A stretch of DNA of 64,000 nt. It comes from Betaproteobacteria bacterium (GTDB lineage Bacteria; Pseudomonadota; Gammaproteobacteria; Burkholderiales; Usitatibacteraceae). Positions 8,121 to 19,620 of this stretch are shown one piece after another (the first letter of the stretch is position 1; each line of letters begins with the position of its first letter). Below the pieces are notes generated by a model. It did not search any database and had not been told where the DNA came from. It saw nothing but the letters and a program-made list of their open reading frames with translations. Location: NCBI GenBank assembly GCA_016709665.1, contig JADJMI010000028.1, positions 1 through 64,000 of the forward strand. Reading direction: 5' to 3'. The position numbers and the translations under genes were made by a program.

Positions 8121-8855
8121 ATGAGCGATCGGCACAGGCAGCAGTGGGAAGCGCTCGGTCGCGTCGATCCCTATTGGGCCGTCATCTCGGAGCCGGGCAA
8201 GAAGGGCGGGCGCTGGGATCCCGAGGACTTCTTCGCCTCCGGTGCGAACGAGATCCGCGCGGTGCTCGCTCGGGCGGCAGCGCTGGGCATCGATCCGGCG
8301 CGGGGCCGTGCCCTCGACTACGGTTGCGGCGTCGGCCGGCTCACGCGGGCGTTGGCGGGCGAGTTCGCCTCGGTCGTGGGCGTCGATTTCTCCGAGAGCA
8401 TGCTGGCCGAGGCCCGCCGCGCCAATGCCGGCATCGCCAATGCGCGGTTCGAGCGCAACGACGGCCGCTCGCTCGCCGCGATCGCGTCGGGCTCCATCGA
8501 TTTCGCCTACAGCGTGATCGCGCTCCAGCATTCGCCCGCGGCGGCGCAGCGGGAGGTGATCCGCGAGTTCGGCCGCGTCGTCGCGCCGGAAGGCGTGGTG
8601 GTATTCCAGACGCCTTCCCGGCCGAACCTGCGGACCGCCTCGGGGATCGCTTTCAGGCTGGTGGGCAATCGCCTGCTCAACCTGCCGCGCCGCGTCCTGC
8701 ACGGCAAGGGGCGCGTCATGGAAGTGCATGCGCTCCCGCGCGAGGAGGTCACGCGCCTGCTGGCGCAGGGCGGCTTCGAGGTGCGCGAGATCGAACGCTA
8801 CGATGTCGCCGGCCCGGCCTTCGAGAGCTACCGCTACTTCGCCCGGCGGCGCTGA
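8121..8855 (+). CDS. Class I SAM-dependent methyltransferase
   Basis: 244 residues, ATG start (MSDRHRQQWEAL). Methyltransferase motif I is LDYGCGVGRLT (about residues 65-75), followed by an acidic strand-2 end in VVGVDFSESML, then the YSVIALQH motif and a C-terminal beta-strand region. It resembles Methyltransf_11/25 proteins; the substrate is unknown. A TAGAAT hexamer at 8071-8076 could serve as the -10 box. The divergent neighbour upstream is tmRNA; the downstream gph gene is convergent, with only 4 nt between the stops. Confidence 0.86.
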   Translation: MSDRHRQQWEALGRVDPYWAVISEPGKKGGRWDPEDFFASGANEIRAVLARAAALGIDPARGRALDYGCGVGRLTRALAGEFASVVGVDFSESMLAEARRANAGIANARFERNDGRSLAAIASGSIDFAYSVIALQHSPAAAQREVIREFGRVVAPEGVVVFQTPSRPNLRTASGIAFRLVGNRLLNLPRRVLHGKGRVMEVHALPREEVTRLLAQGGFEVREIERYDVAGPAFESYRYFARRR

Positions 8856-8859
8856 AAGC

Positions 8860-9513
8860 CTAGAGCCCCGCGTAACGCGCGATGCCCGCCGGCGAATCGA
8901 CGACGGCGTCCGCGCCCCAGTGGTGCGGCCCCGGACCGCTGCCGAGGTATCCATAGCCGGCCGCCAGCACCGGCATGCCGGCGGCGCGGGCGGCCTGGAT
9001 GTCGCGCACGTCGTCGCCCACGTAAAGGACGTTGGAGGGTGGCAGCGCCAGCTCGCGAGCGGCGTGCAGCAGGGGATCGGGAAAGGGCTTGGCACGCTCG
9101 CAGGTATCGCCACCCACGATCACCGCGGCACGCTCGCCGAGCCCCAGGCCCGCCATGACCGGGCGGGCGAAGCGCTCGAACTTGTTGGTCACGACGCCCC
9201 AGGCGAGCGGGCGGCGCTCGATCGCCTCGAGAAGCTCGGGCATTTCCGGGAACAGGCACGATTCCACGCAAAGCATGCCCGCGTAGATCTCGAGGAATTC
9301 CTCGCGCAGCGCGCCGAAGCCGGCGTCCTCCGGGGTGAGCCCGAAGGCCGCGCCGATCATGCCGCGCGCGCCGTTCGACACGTGGGGGCGGACGAGTTGG
9401 AGGGCGACGGGTTCGAGCGAGCGCCGCTCGCGCATCACGTTCACGGTCCGGGCCATGTCCGGCGCGGTGTCCGCGAGCGTGCCATCGAGGTCGAAGAGGA
9501 CGGCGCGGATCAC
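8860..9513 (-). CDS. gph: Phosphoglycolate phosphatase (HAD family)
   Basis: 217 residues, GTG start (V-IRAVLFDLDGTLADTAPD). Motif I is the DLDGTLADT of Gph; motif II is in GVVTNK; motif III Lys and Asp are in KPFPDPLLHA and VLYVGDDVRD. It hydrolyses 2-phosphoglycolate, formed for example during repair of oxidised DNA ends. The start overlaps the ubiG stop (GTGA, 9510-9513). The mtaD-ubiG-gph order is conserved in betaproteobacteria, which supports the gph assignment over other HAD phosphatases. Confidence 0.9.
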   Translation of the reverse strand: MIRAVLFDLDGTLADTAPDMARTVNVMRERRSLEPVALQLVRPHVSNGARGMIGAAFGLTPEDAGFGALREEFLEIYAGMLCVESCLFPEMPELLEAIERRPLAWGVVTNKFERFARPVMAGLGLGERAAVIVGGDTCERAKPFPDPLLHAARELALPPSNVLYVGDDVRDIQAARAAGMPVLAAGYGYLGSGPGPHHWGADAVVDSPAGIARYAGL

Positions 9514-10247
9514 GGCGCGCCCGCCGGCCGGCGGGCGGCGAGGACGTAGTTCACGCCCACGTCCGTTCCCATCGCGAAGACCTTCGTGAACGGGTTGTAG
9601 GTGAGGCCCGCCAGGCCGGCCGCCTCGAGACCGGCCGCGCGGCAGTGGCCTGCCAGTTCCGAAGGCGTGAGGAACCTCGCGTATTCGTGCGTGCCCCGGG
9701 GCAGCAGCCCCAGCACGTATTCCGCGCCCACGATCGCGAAGAGGAAGGACTTCGGGTTGCGGTTGATGGTGGCGAAGAAGGTCCATCCACCCGGCTTCAC
9801 GAGCTGCGCGCACGCGCGCACGGTGCTCGCGGGATCGGGCACGTGCTCGAGCATCTCCATGCACGTGACGACATCGTAGGCGCCCGGCTCGGCCGCCGCG
9901 GCGTCCTCCGCCGACACGAGGCGATAGTCGACCTCCACGCCGCTTTCCAGGCGGTGGAGCATCGCCACCTTGAGGGGCTTTTCCGCGAGATCGATGCCCG
10001 TGACGCGGGCGCCCGCGCCCGCCATGGCCTCGGCGAGGATGCCGCCGCCGCAGCCCACGTCGATCACGCGCCGCCCGGCCAGGCCGCCGACGAGGCGGTC
10101 GATGTGCGCGAGGCGAAGCGGGTTGATCTCGTGCAGGGGACGGAATTCGCTCTGCGGATCCCACCATCGGTGGGCGAGGGCGCTGAACTTGGCGAGTTCG
10201 GCCGGATCGACGTTGGGGGCGGGGCGCTCGGCGGCATGGACGGTCAT
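9510..10247 (-). CDS. ubiG: Bifunctional ubiquinone biosynthesis O-methyltransferase
   Basis: 245 residues, ATG start. UbiG signatures: FSALAHRWWDPQSEFRPLHEINPLRL near the N-terminus, SAM motif I VIDVGCGGGILAE, EMLEHVPDP, and the membrane-binding region FFATINRNPKSFLFAIVGAEY. It carries out both O-methylation steps of ubiquinone synthesis at the inner membrane. The start overlaps the upstream mtaD stop by 4 nt (ATGA) and its stop overlaps the gph start, so the three genes are translationally coupled. Confidence 0.95.
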   Translation of the reverse strand: MTVHAAERPAPNVDPAELAKFSALAHRWWDPQSEFRPLHEINPLRLAHIDRLVGGLAGRRVIDVGCGGGILAEAMAGAGARVTGIDLAEKPLKVAMLHRLESGVEVDYRLVSAEDAAAAEPGAYDVVTCMEMLEHVPDPASTVRACAQLVKPGGWTFFATINRNPKSFLFAIVGAEYVLGLLPRGTHEYARFLTPSELAGHCRAAGLEAAGLAGLTYNPFTKVFAMGTDVGVNYVLAARRPAGAP

Positions 10248-11563
10248 GGGGCGTTCCGGATCCTCTGCCGCCACCAGGCGGCCTTGGCCTTCAGTTCCTC
10301 CTCGTCGATGCCCGCGAGGCGGCGGTCGGCGAGGCGCAGGTCGCCGGCCACCCACACGTGGGTCACGTGCTCGCGGCCGGCTGCATAGACGAGATCCGAG
10401 ACCGGATCGAAACAAGGGAGGGTTTCCAGGGACGAAAGTTCCACGGCGGCGAGATCCGCCCACTTTCCGGGGCGGATGGAACCGATCGAGCCTTCCAGGC
10501 CGAGGGCCCGGGCGCCGTCGATCGTGGCCATCGCGAGGGCCTCGTGCGCCGGCAGGGTCCGGGGGTCGCCCGAGACGCCTTTCGCCAACAGGGCCGCCAT
10601 CCGGGTCTCGGTCAGCAGGTCGAGGCGATTGTTGCTGCCGGCGCCGTCCGTGCCCAGGGCCACGGTGACGCCACTCGCGCGAAGCTGCGTCACCGGTGCG
10701 ATGCCGCTCGCGAGCTTCAGGTTGGAGGACGGGCAGTGCACCACGCTAGCCCGCTCCCGCGCCAGGATGTCGATTTCGTGGCCCTCGAGGTGAACCGCGT
10801 GCACGGCGATGAGCCGCGGGCCCACGAGGCCCAGCCGGCGCAGCCGTTCGAGAGGGCGCACGCCGTGCCGGTCCTGGCCGCCGGCGATCTCGTCGGCGGT
10901 CTCGTGCAGGTGCGTATGGACCGGAATGTCCAGTTCGTCCGACAGCATCGCGACCTTCGCGAGCGTCTCGTCCCCTACGGTATAGGGCGCGTGGGGGGCG
11001 AGGCAGAAGGAGAGCAGGTCCTCGCCGGCATACCGGTCCCGGGTGGCGAGGCCCTTGTGGAGGTAATTCGCCGGGTCCGTCGCGTAGGCGCTCGGGAAGT
11101 CGATCGCGATGATGCCCAGGCTCGCGCGCATTCCGGCGCGAAGGCTCGCCCGCGCGGTCGCCTCCGGAAAGAAGTACATGTCGTTGAAGCAGGTCGTCCC
11201 GCCGCGGAGCATCTCGGCGGCGGCGAGCAGGCTTCCGTCGTGCACGAACTCGTCGCTCACGTGCTTCGCCTCGGCCGGCCACATGTGCTCCTGCAGCCAG
11301 GTCATGAGCGGAAGGTCGTCGGCGAGGCCCCTGAGGAGCGCCATGGCGGCATGGCCATGGGCGTTGACGAACCCGGGCACGAGCAGGTGGCGGGCGAGCC
11401 GCGTCACGGAGCGGGCGGAATACCGGTCTTCGGCCAGTGCCGAGGGCAGGACGTCCACGATCCGCCCCTCGCTGACGGCGACGGCGTGGTCGGCGAGGAG
11501 CGTCCCGGGCGGTTCGACCGGGGCGATCCAGGCGGCGTGGACGAGGGAGTCGATGTCGCGCAT
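10244..11563 (-). CDS. mtaD: TRZ/ATZ family amidohydrolase, 5-methylthioadenosine/S-adenosylhomocysteine deaminase type
   Basis: 439 residues, ATG start. Metal-dependent amidohydrolase with the first metal motif NAHGHAAM (about residues 67-74), then HTHLHE, the AVHAVHL histidine, and ALGTDGAGSNN with the final metal Asp. HCPSSNLKLASG is typical of the MtaD/TrzA group. It probably deaminates S-adenosylhomocysteine or 5-methylthioadenosine, fitting its coupling with the SAM-dependent UbiG. Substrate specificity in this family is variable, so the symbol is a family-level call. Confidence 0.84.
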   Translation of the reverse strand: MRDIDSLVHAAWIAPVEPPGTLLADHAVAVSEGRIVDVLPSALAEDRYSARSVTRLARHLLVPGFVNAHGHAAMALLRGLADDLPLMTWLQEHMWPAEAKHVSDEFVHDGSLLAAAEMLRGGTTCFNDMYFFPEATARASLRAGMRASLGIIAIDFPSAYATDPANYLHKGLATRDRYAGEDLLSFCLAPHAPYTVGDETLAKVAMLSDELDIPVHTHLHETADEIAGGQDRHGVRPLERLRRLGLVGPRLIAVHAVHLEGHEIDILARERASVVHCPSSNLKLASGIAPVTQLRASGVTVALGTDGAGSNNRLDLLTETRMAALLAKGVSGDPRTLPAHEALAMATIDGARALGLEGSIGSIRPGKWADLAAVELSSLETLPCFDPVSDLVYAAGREHVTHVWVAGDLRLADRRLAGIDEEELKAKAAWWRQRIRNAP

Positions 11564-11574
11564 GGGGCAGGAAC

Positions 11575-11598
11575 AAAAAACCCCGCCGGAGCGGGGTT
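11575..11598 (-). terminator. Intrinsic terminator of ompA-like gene
   Basis: CCCCGC/GCGGGG stem (11581-11586 with 11591-11596), 4-nt loop, and a run of A residues at 11575-11580 that becomes U on the minus strand. It lies 20 nt past the OmpA stop codon and separates that gene from mtaD. Confidence 0.85.
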
Positions 11599-11618
11599 CT
11601 TTGCCGGGCAGGGGCGGC

Positions 11619-12253
11619 TTACTTCTTGACGCCCTTGAACTCGATGTCGACGCGGCGGTTCTTCTGGCGGCCTTCCGCGGTCTTGTTGGTGGCGACCGGC
11701 TGGGACTCGCCCTTGCCGATGGTCGTGATCTTCGAGGCCGGGATGCCCTTGGAGACCAGGTAGCCCTTCACGGCCGCGGCGCGGCGCTCGGAGAGCTTCT
11801 GGTTGTAGGCGTCCGTACCGACCGAGTCCGTGTGGCCGGTGGCGATGACCATTTCGACGTCCACGCCCTGGAGCTTGGCGAGGGCCTCGTCGATGCGCTT
11901 CTTGCCGTCCGGACGGACGACCGACTTGTCGAAGTCGAACAGGGCGTCGGCCTGGATGACGATGGCCTGCTTGACCGAAGCGGGCGCGGCCTTGGCGGCG
12001 GGCGCGGCGGGCTTGGCCGGCGCGGCGGGCGCGCCCGGGGCGGCCGGGGTGGCGGACTTCGGCGCTGGGCCTTCGGCATGCAATCGGGGTGGTTGATGCC
12101 CGAGGACAGGACGCACACGCCCTGCGCGTCGCGAACGGGCAGGCCTTGCGAGTCGGTCACGTTCGGAACGGTGGCTTGCGCGAGAGCGCCCGTGCTGGCG
12201 ATGGCCAGGGCGGCCGAGCCGAGCACCAGCTTCGCAATCGAGGAAATCTTCAT
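11619..12253 (-). CDS. OmpA family outer membrane/peptidoglycan-binding protein, with an apparent frameshift
   Basis: About 211 residues once one base is restored. ATG 12253 has a good Shine-Dalgarno (GGGAG). The N-terminus MKISSIAKLVLGSAALAIAS with cleavage near ALA-Q is a Sec signal peptide. After a short region with two Cys and a Pro/Ala-rich linker comes a complete OmpA C-terminal domain: ALFDFDKS, GHTDSVGTDAYNQKLSERRA, and KGESQP...NRRVDI, which binds peptidoglycan. The frame changes at about 12067-12070, just after DCMPKA; adding one C to the CCC run joins the halves. There is no N-terminal eight-strand barrel, so this is a short periplasmic/anchored OmpA type. The gene before gyrA is commonly this one in betaproteobacteria. 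Confidence 0.85.
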
Positions 12254-12333
12254 ATTCGGAACTCCCAAGAGATTTAGGTAATTTTTTGACGCCTGGCTTT
12301 TTATTCAGGCTCGCGCCCAAAACGACTCGCACA

Positions 12334-12363
12334 ATCATACACAAAGCCCCTGCCGGTCCACAA
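12334..12363 (-). promoter_or_regulatory. Probable sigma-70 promoter of the ompA-like gene
   Basis: On the minus strand TTGTGG (12363-12358) and TATGAT (12339-12334) are separated by 18 bp. The transcript would have a leader of about 75 nt before ATG 12253, containing a small inverted repeat (GAGCCTGAATAAAAAGCC) and the Shine-Dalgarno. Confidence 0.5.
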
Positions 12364-12404
12364 CCGAGGCGCTTTGCCCCCCCGGGGACACCCCCCCGCA
12401 CGGC

Positions 12405-12435
12405 TTGGAAACGGGGGGGGCGGATGTGCTAGAAT
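12405..12435 (+). promoter_or_regulatory. Putative gyrA promoter
   Basis: TTGGAA (12405-12410) and TAGAAT (12430-12435) with a long 19-bp spacer that holds a run of eight G. Downstream, within the leader, is an inverted repeat TTTTGCCG/CGGCAAAA (12441-12458). The spacing is suboptimal. Confidence 0.4.
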
Positions 12436-12529
12436 TTCACTTTTGCCGGTCGGCAAAAGACCAATCAAAACAAGCGGTTGCAAACGGACGCCCCCGCGCC
12501 CGCCCGCCCGCGCTCACGCCCCGAAGCCC

Positions 12530-15136
<2,607 letters not shown>

Positions 15137-15138
15137 CC

Positions 15139-16218
15139 ATGCGCATCTACAACTTCGGGGCGGGCCCGGCCACCATGCCGGTCGAGGTGCTGGAGAAGGC
15201 GCGCGGCGAGCTGACGGAATGGCACGGCGCCGGCATGTCGGTGATGGAAATGAGCCACCGCGGCAAGGAATTCGTGGCGATCGCGGCCGAGGCCGAGGCG
15301 GACCTGCGCCGCCTGCTCGCCGTGCCGGCGAACTACAAGGTGCTCTTCCTGCAGGGCGGGGCGACGCTGCAGTTCTCGGCGGTGCCGATGAACCTGCTGC
15401 GCGGGCACCGGAAGGCCGACTACGTGAACACCGGGGAATGGTCGAAGAAGGCCATCTCGGAGGCGAAGAAATTCTGCGAGGTGAACGTCGCCGCCTCGAG
15501 CGCGGACCGGAACTTCACCTACGTGCCCAGGCGGGAGACCTGGACGCTCTCGCCGGACGCCGCCTACGTGCACGTGTGCACCAACGAGACCATCGGCGGC
15601 GTCGAATACCACTTCACGCCGGATACCGGCGCCGTGCCGCTCGTGGCCGACATGTCCTCGCACATCCTGTCGCGGCCGCTCGACGTCTCCCGGTACGGAC
15701 TCATCTACGCCGGCGCGCAGAAGAACATCGGCCCGGCGGGCCTCGTGCTCGTCATCGTCCGCGAGGACCTCATCGGCCACGCGCTTCCGGGCACGCCCGG
15801 GGTGCTCGACTACAAGGTCCAGGCCGACGCGGACTCGATGGTGAACACCCCGCCCACGTTCGCGGTGTACCTGGCCGGCCTCACCTTCCAGTGGCTCCTC
15901 GGCCAGGGGGGCCTCCCGGCGATCGAGAAGGTGAACGTGGCGAAGGCAGAGCTCCTGTACGGCTATCTCGATTCGCAGGATTTCTACGCCAATCCGGTGG
16001 CGCCGGAAGACCGCTCGCGCATGAACGTCCCTTTCCGCCTGAAGGACGATGCGCTGGATGCCCCGTTCCTCGCCGAGGCGGAGGCGCTCGGCCTTTCGCA
16101 GTTGAAGGGCCACCGTTCGGTCGGCGGGATGCGCGCCTCCATCTACAACGCGATGCCGATCGAGGGCGTCGCGCGGCTCGTCGAGTTCATGAAGGACTTC
16201 GCCCGGCGCAAGGGCTGA
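15139..16218 (+). CDS. serC: Phosphoserine aminotransferase
   Basis: 359 residues, ATG start (MRIYNFGAGPATMP). Class V aminotransferase; the PLP lysine is K195 in YAGAQKNIGPAG, with LQGGATLQF and GEWSKKA as family marks. It converts 3-phosphohydroxypyruvate plus glutamate to phosphoserine, and also serves pyridoxal phosphate synthesis. It lies directly 5' of serA, which supplies its substrate, so the two serine-pathway steps are adjacent. Confidence 0.97.
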   Translation: MRIYNFGAGPATMPVEVLEKARGELTEWHGAGMSVMEMSHRGKEFVAIAAEAEADLRRLLAVPANYKVLFLQGGATLQFSAVPMNLLRGHRKADYVNTGEWSKKAISEAKKFCEVNVAASSADRNFTYVPRRETWTLSPDAAYVHVCTNETIGGVEYHFTPDTGAVPLVADMSSHILSRPLDVSRYGLIYAGAQKNIGPAGLVLVIVREDLIGHALPGTPGVLDYKVQADADSMVNTPPTFAVYLAGLTFQWLLGQGGLPAIEKVNVAKAELLYGYLDSQDFYANPVAPEDRSRMNVPFRLKDDALDAPFLAEAEALGLSQLKGHRSVGGMRASIYNAMPIEGVARLVEFMKDFARRKG

Positions 16219-16240
16219 TCCGCAACCGGGAGCGCAGCAC

Positions 16241-17435
16241 GTGGGCCGGCCGTTCCGCATCACCGTCTACAACGCCATCTCGGCCCGCGGCCTGGAGCGC
16301 CTGCCCGCGGGCCGCTTCGAGTGCGGCCGGGGCCTCGCCGATCCCGACGCCATCCTGCTGCGCTCGCATGTCCTGGGCGCCGGCGACGTGGGGTCGACAG
16401 GTGAAGGCCATCGCGCGAGCGGGCGCCGGCGTGAACAACATCCCCGTCGCCGCGCTGACGGCCCGCGGCATCCCCGTCTTCAACGCCCCCGGCGCCAACG
16501 CGAACGCGGTGCGCGAGCTCGTGCTCGCCGCGATGCTGCTCGGGGCGCGCAACGTCGTGCCGGCCCTCGCGTACGTGCGTTCCCTGCCGGAAGGCCCGGA
16601 CTACGAAGCCCGCATCGAGGAGGGGAAGAAGCAGTTCGCCGGTTTCGAGCTGCCGGGCCGCACGCTCGGCATCGTGGGCCTGGGCGCCATCGGCGGGCTC
16701 GTGGCGGACACGGCGATCAAGCTCGGCATGAAGGTGCTGGGCTACGACCCGGAGATCACGGTCGAGGGCGCCTGGCGGTTGCCGGCGTCGGTGCGGCAGG
16801 CGCAGTCGGTGGACGAGGTGTTCCGGTCGTCGGATTTCATATCCCTGCACGTGCCGCTCGTCGAGCAGACGCGCCACCTCGCGGACGCGCGCCGGCTCGC
16901 GCTCCTGCGCAAGGGCGCGATCCTCCTCAACTTTTCCCGCGAGGGGGTTGTGGACGACGAGGCTGTTCTCGCCGCCTTCGCGGACAAGCGGCTTCGCGCC
17001 TACCTGTGCGACTTCCCCTCGCCCCGCCTCGTGGCGCACCCGCAGGTGGTGGCGTTGCCGCACCTGGGCGCCTCGACGCACGAAGCGGAGGAGAATTGCG
17101 CGGCGATGGCGGTCGACCAGCTGCGCGAATTCCTCGAGGAGGGAACGATCCGCCACGCCGTCAATTTCCCGGCCGTCGAGATGGTCCGCGAATCGGCGCA
17201 CCGCGTGGCGATCGCGAACGCCAACGTGCCCAACATGCTCGGCCAGATTTCGACTACGATGGCTCACGCCGGCCTCAACATCCACAACATGGTCAACAAG
17301 TCCCGGGGCGAGATGGCGTACACCCTCGTCGACCTCGACAGCCCCGCCGATCCCGACGTCCTCGCGCGGCTTTCGCGCATCGCGGGTGTCCTTTCCGTCC
17401 GCGCGCTGCCGGCGCCGGCGGGGGAGGGCCCGTGA
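16241..17435 (+). CDS. serA: D-3-phosphoglycerate dehydrogenase, with an apparent frameshift
   Basis: About 397 residues if one base is removed. GTG start at 16241 (VGRPFRITVYNAISARGLE) with GGGAGC upstream. The frame changes at about 16390-16395: the N-terminal 50 residues end ...GAGDVG, and RQVKAIARAGAGVNNIP follows in another frame; deleting one G from GGGG joins them. The rest has the NAD motif GLGAIGG, the catalytic Arg in NFSREGVVDD, Glu replaced in context by LCDFPSP, His in LPHLGASTHEAE, and a C-terminal ACT domain (MLGQISTTMAHAGLNI) for serine feedback. First step of serine synthesis. The stop overlaps pheA (GTGA). Confidence 0.9.
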
Positions 17436-18503
17436 GCGACGAACTCGAACAGCTGCGCGCGCGCATCGACGCGCTCAACCTGGACATCCTCGCGAAGCTG
17501 AACGAGCGCGCGAGCCTCGCCCGCGCCATCGGCACGCTGAAGGTAGGCCAGGCCTACCGGCCCGAGCGGGAAGCGCAGGTCCTTCGCCGGATCAAGGACG
17601 CCAATGACGGTCCTCTCGCCGACGAGACCGTCGCGCTCCTTTTCCGCGAGATCATGTCCGCCTGCCTCGCGCTCGAGCGCCCGGTGACCGTCGCCTACCT
17701 CGGGCCCCCGGGCACCTTCAGCGAGCGGGCGGCCATCAAGCATTTCGGCCACGCGGCCGAGCCCCTGCCCGAGCCCTCCATCGACGAGGTCTATCGCGCG
17801 GTCGAGTCGGGCGCGGCGGATTTCGGCGTCGTCCCGGTCGAGAACTCGACCGAAGGCGCGGTCGGCCGCTCCCTCGACCTGATGCCCCAGACGCCGCGCA
17901 AGGTCTGCGGCGAGGTGGTGCTGCGCATCCACCACAACCTCATGGCGAAGACGCCGCCGGCGGACTTCGCCGCCATCGGCCGCGTGTTCTCCCACGGGCA
18001 GTCCCTCGCGCAGTGCCACGAGTGGCTCAACAACAACCTGCCGGAAGCCGAGCGCATCGCGGTGGCGAGCAACGCCGAGGCCGCCCGTCGCGCGGCGGAA
18101 GAACCGGGCAGCGCCGCCGTGGCGGGCGAGATGGCGGCCGAGCACTACGGGCTCACGATCCTCGCGCCGAACATCGAGGACGAACCGAACAACACCACGC
18201 GCTTCCTCGTGCTGGGCGACTACGAGCCCAGGCCGAGCGGGCGCGACAAGACCTCGCTCGTGCTCTCGGCGAGGAACCGTGCCGGCGCCGTCTACGAGAT
18301 GCTCACGCCCTTCGCCTCGCGCGGCGTCTCGATGACCAAGTTCGAGTCGCGGCCCTCCAAGGTCGCGCTCTGGGAATATCTCTTCTTCGTCGACATCGAA
18401 GGCCACCGGGACGACCCCCAGGTCGCAAGCCGCCCTGGAGGAAGTGGGCCGCATCGCCGGCTACCTCAAGGTGCTGGGCTCCTATCCGGCGGCCGTGCTC
18501 TAG
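17432..18503 (+). CDS. pheA: Bifunctional chorismate mutase/prephenate dehydratase, with an apparent frameshift
   Basis: About 356 residues after one base is removed. GTG start at 17432, overlapping the serA stop. Residues 1-90 form an AroQ chorismate mutase (LRARIDALNLDILAKLNERA). The prephenate dehydratase domain then begins VAYLGPPGTFSERAA and includes VPVENSTEGAVGRSLD, followed by a C-terminal ACT domain with the ESRPS phenylalanine-binding motif. Near the 3' end (about 18424-18431) the frame shifts: after VDIEGHRDDPQVA the expected AALEEVGRIAGYLKVLGSYP lies in another frame and ends at TAG 18501-18503. Makes phenylpyruvate for phenylalanine. Confidence 0.92.
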
Positions 18504-18509
18504 GATCCC

Positions 18510-19613
18510 ATGACCCTCCGCGACCTCGCCCCGGCCCACGTCCGGGCCATCGCCCCGTACGTTCCCGGCAAGCCCGTCGCGGAGACGGCCCGCGAGCTGG
18601 GCCTCGCCGAGAAGGACATCCTCAAGCTCGCCTCCAACGAGAACCCGCTCGGGTCCAGCCCGAAGGCGATCGAGGCGATCCGCGCAGCCCTCGGCGACCT
18701 CGCCTACTACCCGGACGGCAGCGGCTTCGAGCTGAAGGGCGCGATCGCGTCGAAGTTCGCGGTGAAGCCGGAGAACATCGTCCTGGGCAACGGCTCGAAC
18801 GACGTGCTCGAGCTCGTCGCGCGCGCCTTCCTCACCCGCGACGAATCGACCGTCTACTCGCAGCACGCCTTCATGGTCTACGCGCTCGCCACGCAGGCGG
18901 CCGGCGCGCGCCACATCGAAGTGCCCGCGAAGGACCACGGCCACGACCTCGACGCGATGGCGCGCGCGATCGCCCCGGACACGAAGATCGTCTTCCTCGC
19001 GAACCCGAACAATCCCACCGGCACCTTCCTGCCCTGGGCCGACATCGAGGCCTTCCTCGCCCGCGTCCCGGAGCGCGTGCTCGTCGTGATCGACGAAGCC
19101 TACGGCGAGTACCTGCCCGACGAACGCCGGTCGCCGGCGGCCGCCTGGATCGGGCGCTTCCCGAACCTCGTGCTCTCGCGCACGCTCTCGAAGGCCTACG
19201 GGCTCGCGGGCCTGCGGGTCGGCTTCGGTCTCGCGCATCCGGAGGTCGCGGAACTCATGAACCGCGTGCGCCAGCCGTTCAACGTGAACCACCTCGCGAT
19301 GGTCGCGGCCGCCGCGGCGCTGGGCGACGAGGCGTTCATCGCGAAAAGTCGCGCGGTGAACGCCGCGGGGCTCGTGCAGCTGGCCGCGGGATTCGAACGC
19401 CTGGGGCTCCCCTACATCCCGTCCTGCGGGAACTTCCTCGCCGTGAAGGTGGGCGACGCGGCGGCCGCCTACGCGAAGCTGCTTGCCGAGGGCGTCATCG
19501 TCCGGCCGGTGGCCAACTACGGCCTGCCGGAGTACCTGCGCGTCACCGTGGGCACGCCGGAGCAGAACGAGCGCTTCCTCGGCGCGCTCGCCCGCGCGCT
19601 CGGCCGGGCCTGA
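18510..19613 (+). CDS. hisC: Histidinol-phosphate aminotransferase
   Basis: 367 residues, ATG start. Fold type I aminotransferase with LASNENPLGSSPKA, NPNNPTGT, DEAYGEY and the PLP lysine K228 in TLSKAYGLAGLR. HisC-like enzymes in this chromosomal position (between pheA and tyrA) often also transaminate aromatic keto acids, so it may serve phenylalanine/tyrosine synthesis as well as histidine; that second role is inference. Starts 6 nt after the pheA stop. Confidence 0.93.
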   Translation: MTLRDLAPAHVRAIAPYVPGKPVAETARELGLAEKDILKLASNENPLGSSPKAIEAIRAALGDLAYYPDGSGFELKGAIASKFAVKPENIVLGNGSNDVLELVARAFLTRDESTVYSQHAFMVYALATQAAGARHIEVPAKDHGHDLDAMARAIAPDTKIVFLANPNNPTGTFLPWADIEAFLARVPERVLVVIDEAYGEYLPDERRSPAAAWIGRFPNLVLSRTLSKAYGLAGLRVGFGLAHPEVAELMNRVRQPFNVNHLAMVAAAAALGDEAFIAKSRAVNAAGLVQLAAGFERLGLPYIPSCGNFLAVKVGDAAAAYAKLLAEGVIVRPVANYGLPEYLRVTVGTPEQNERFLGALARALGRA

Positions 19614-19620
19614 GACGCCC

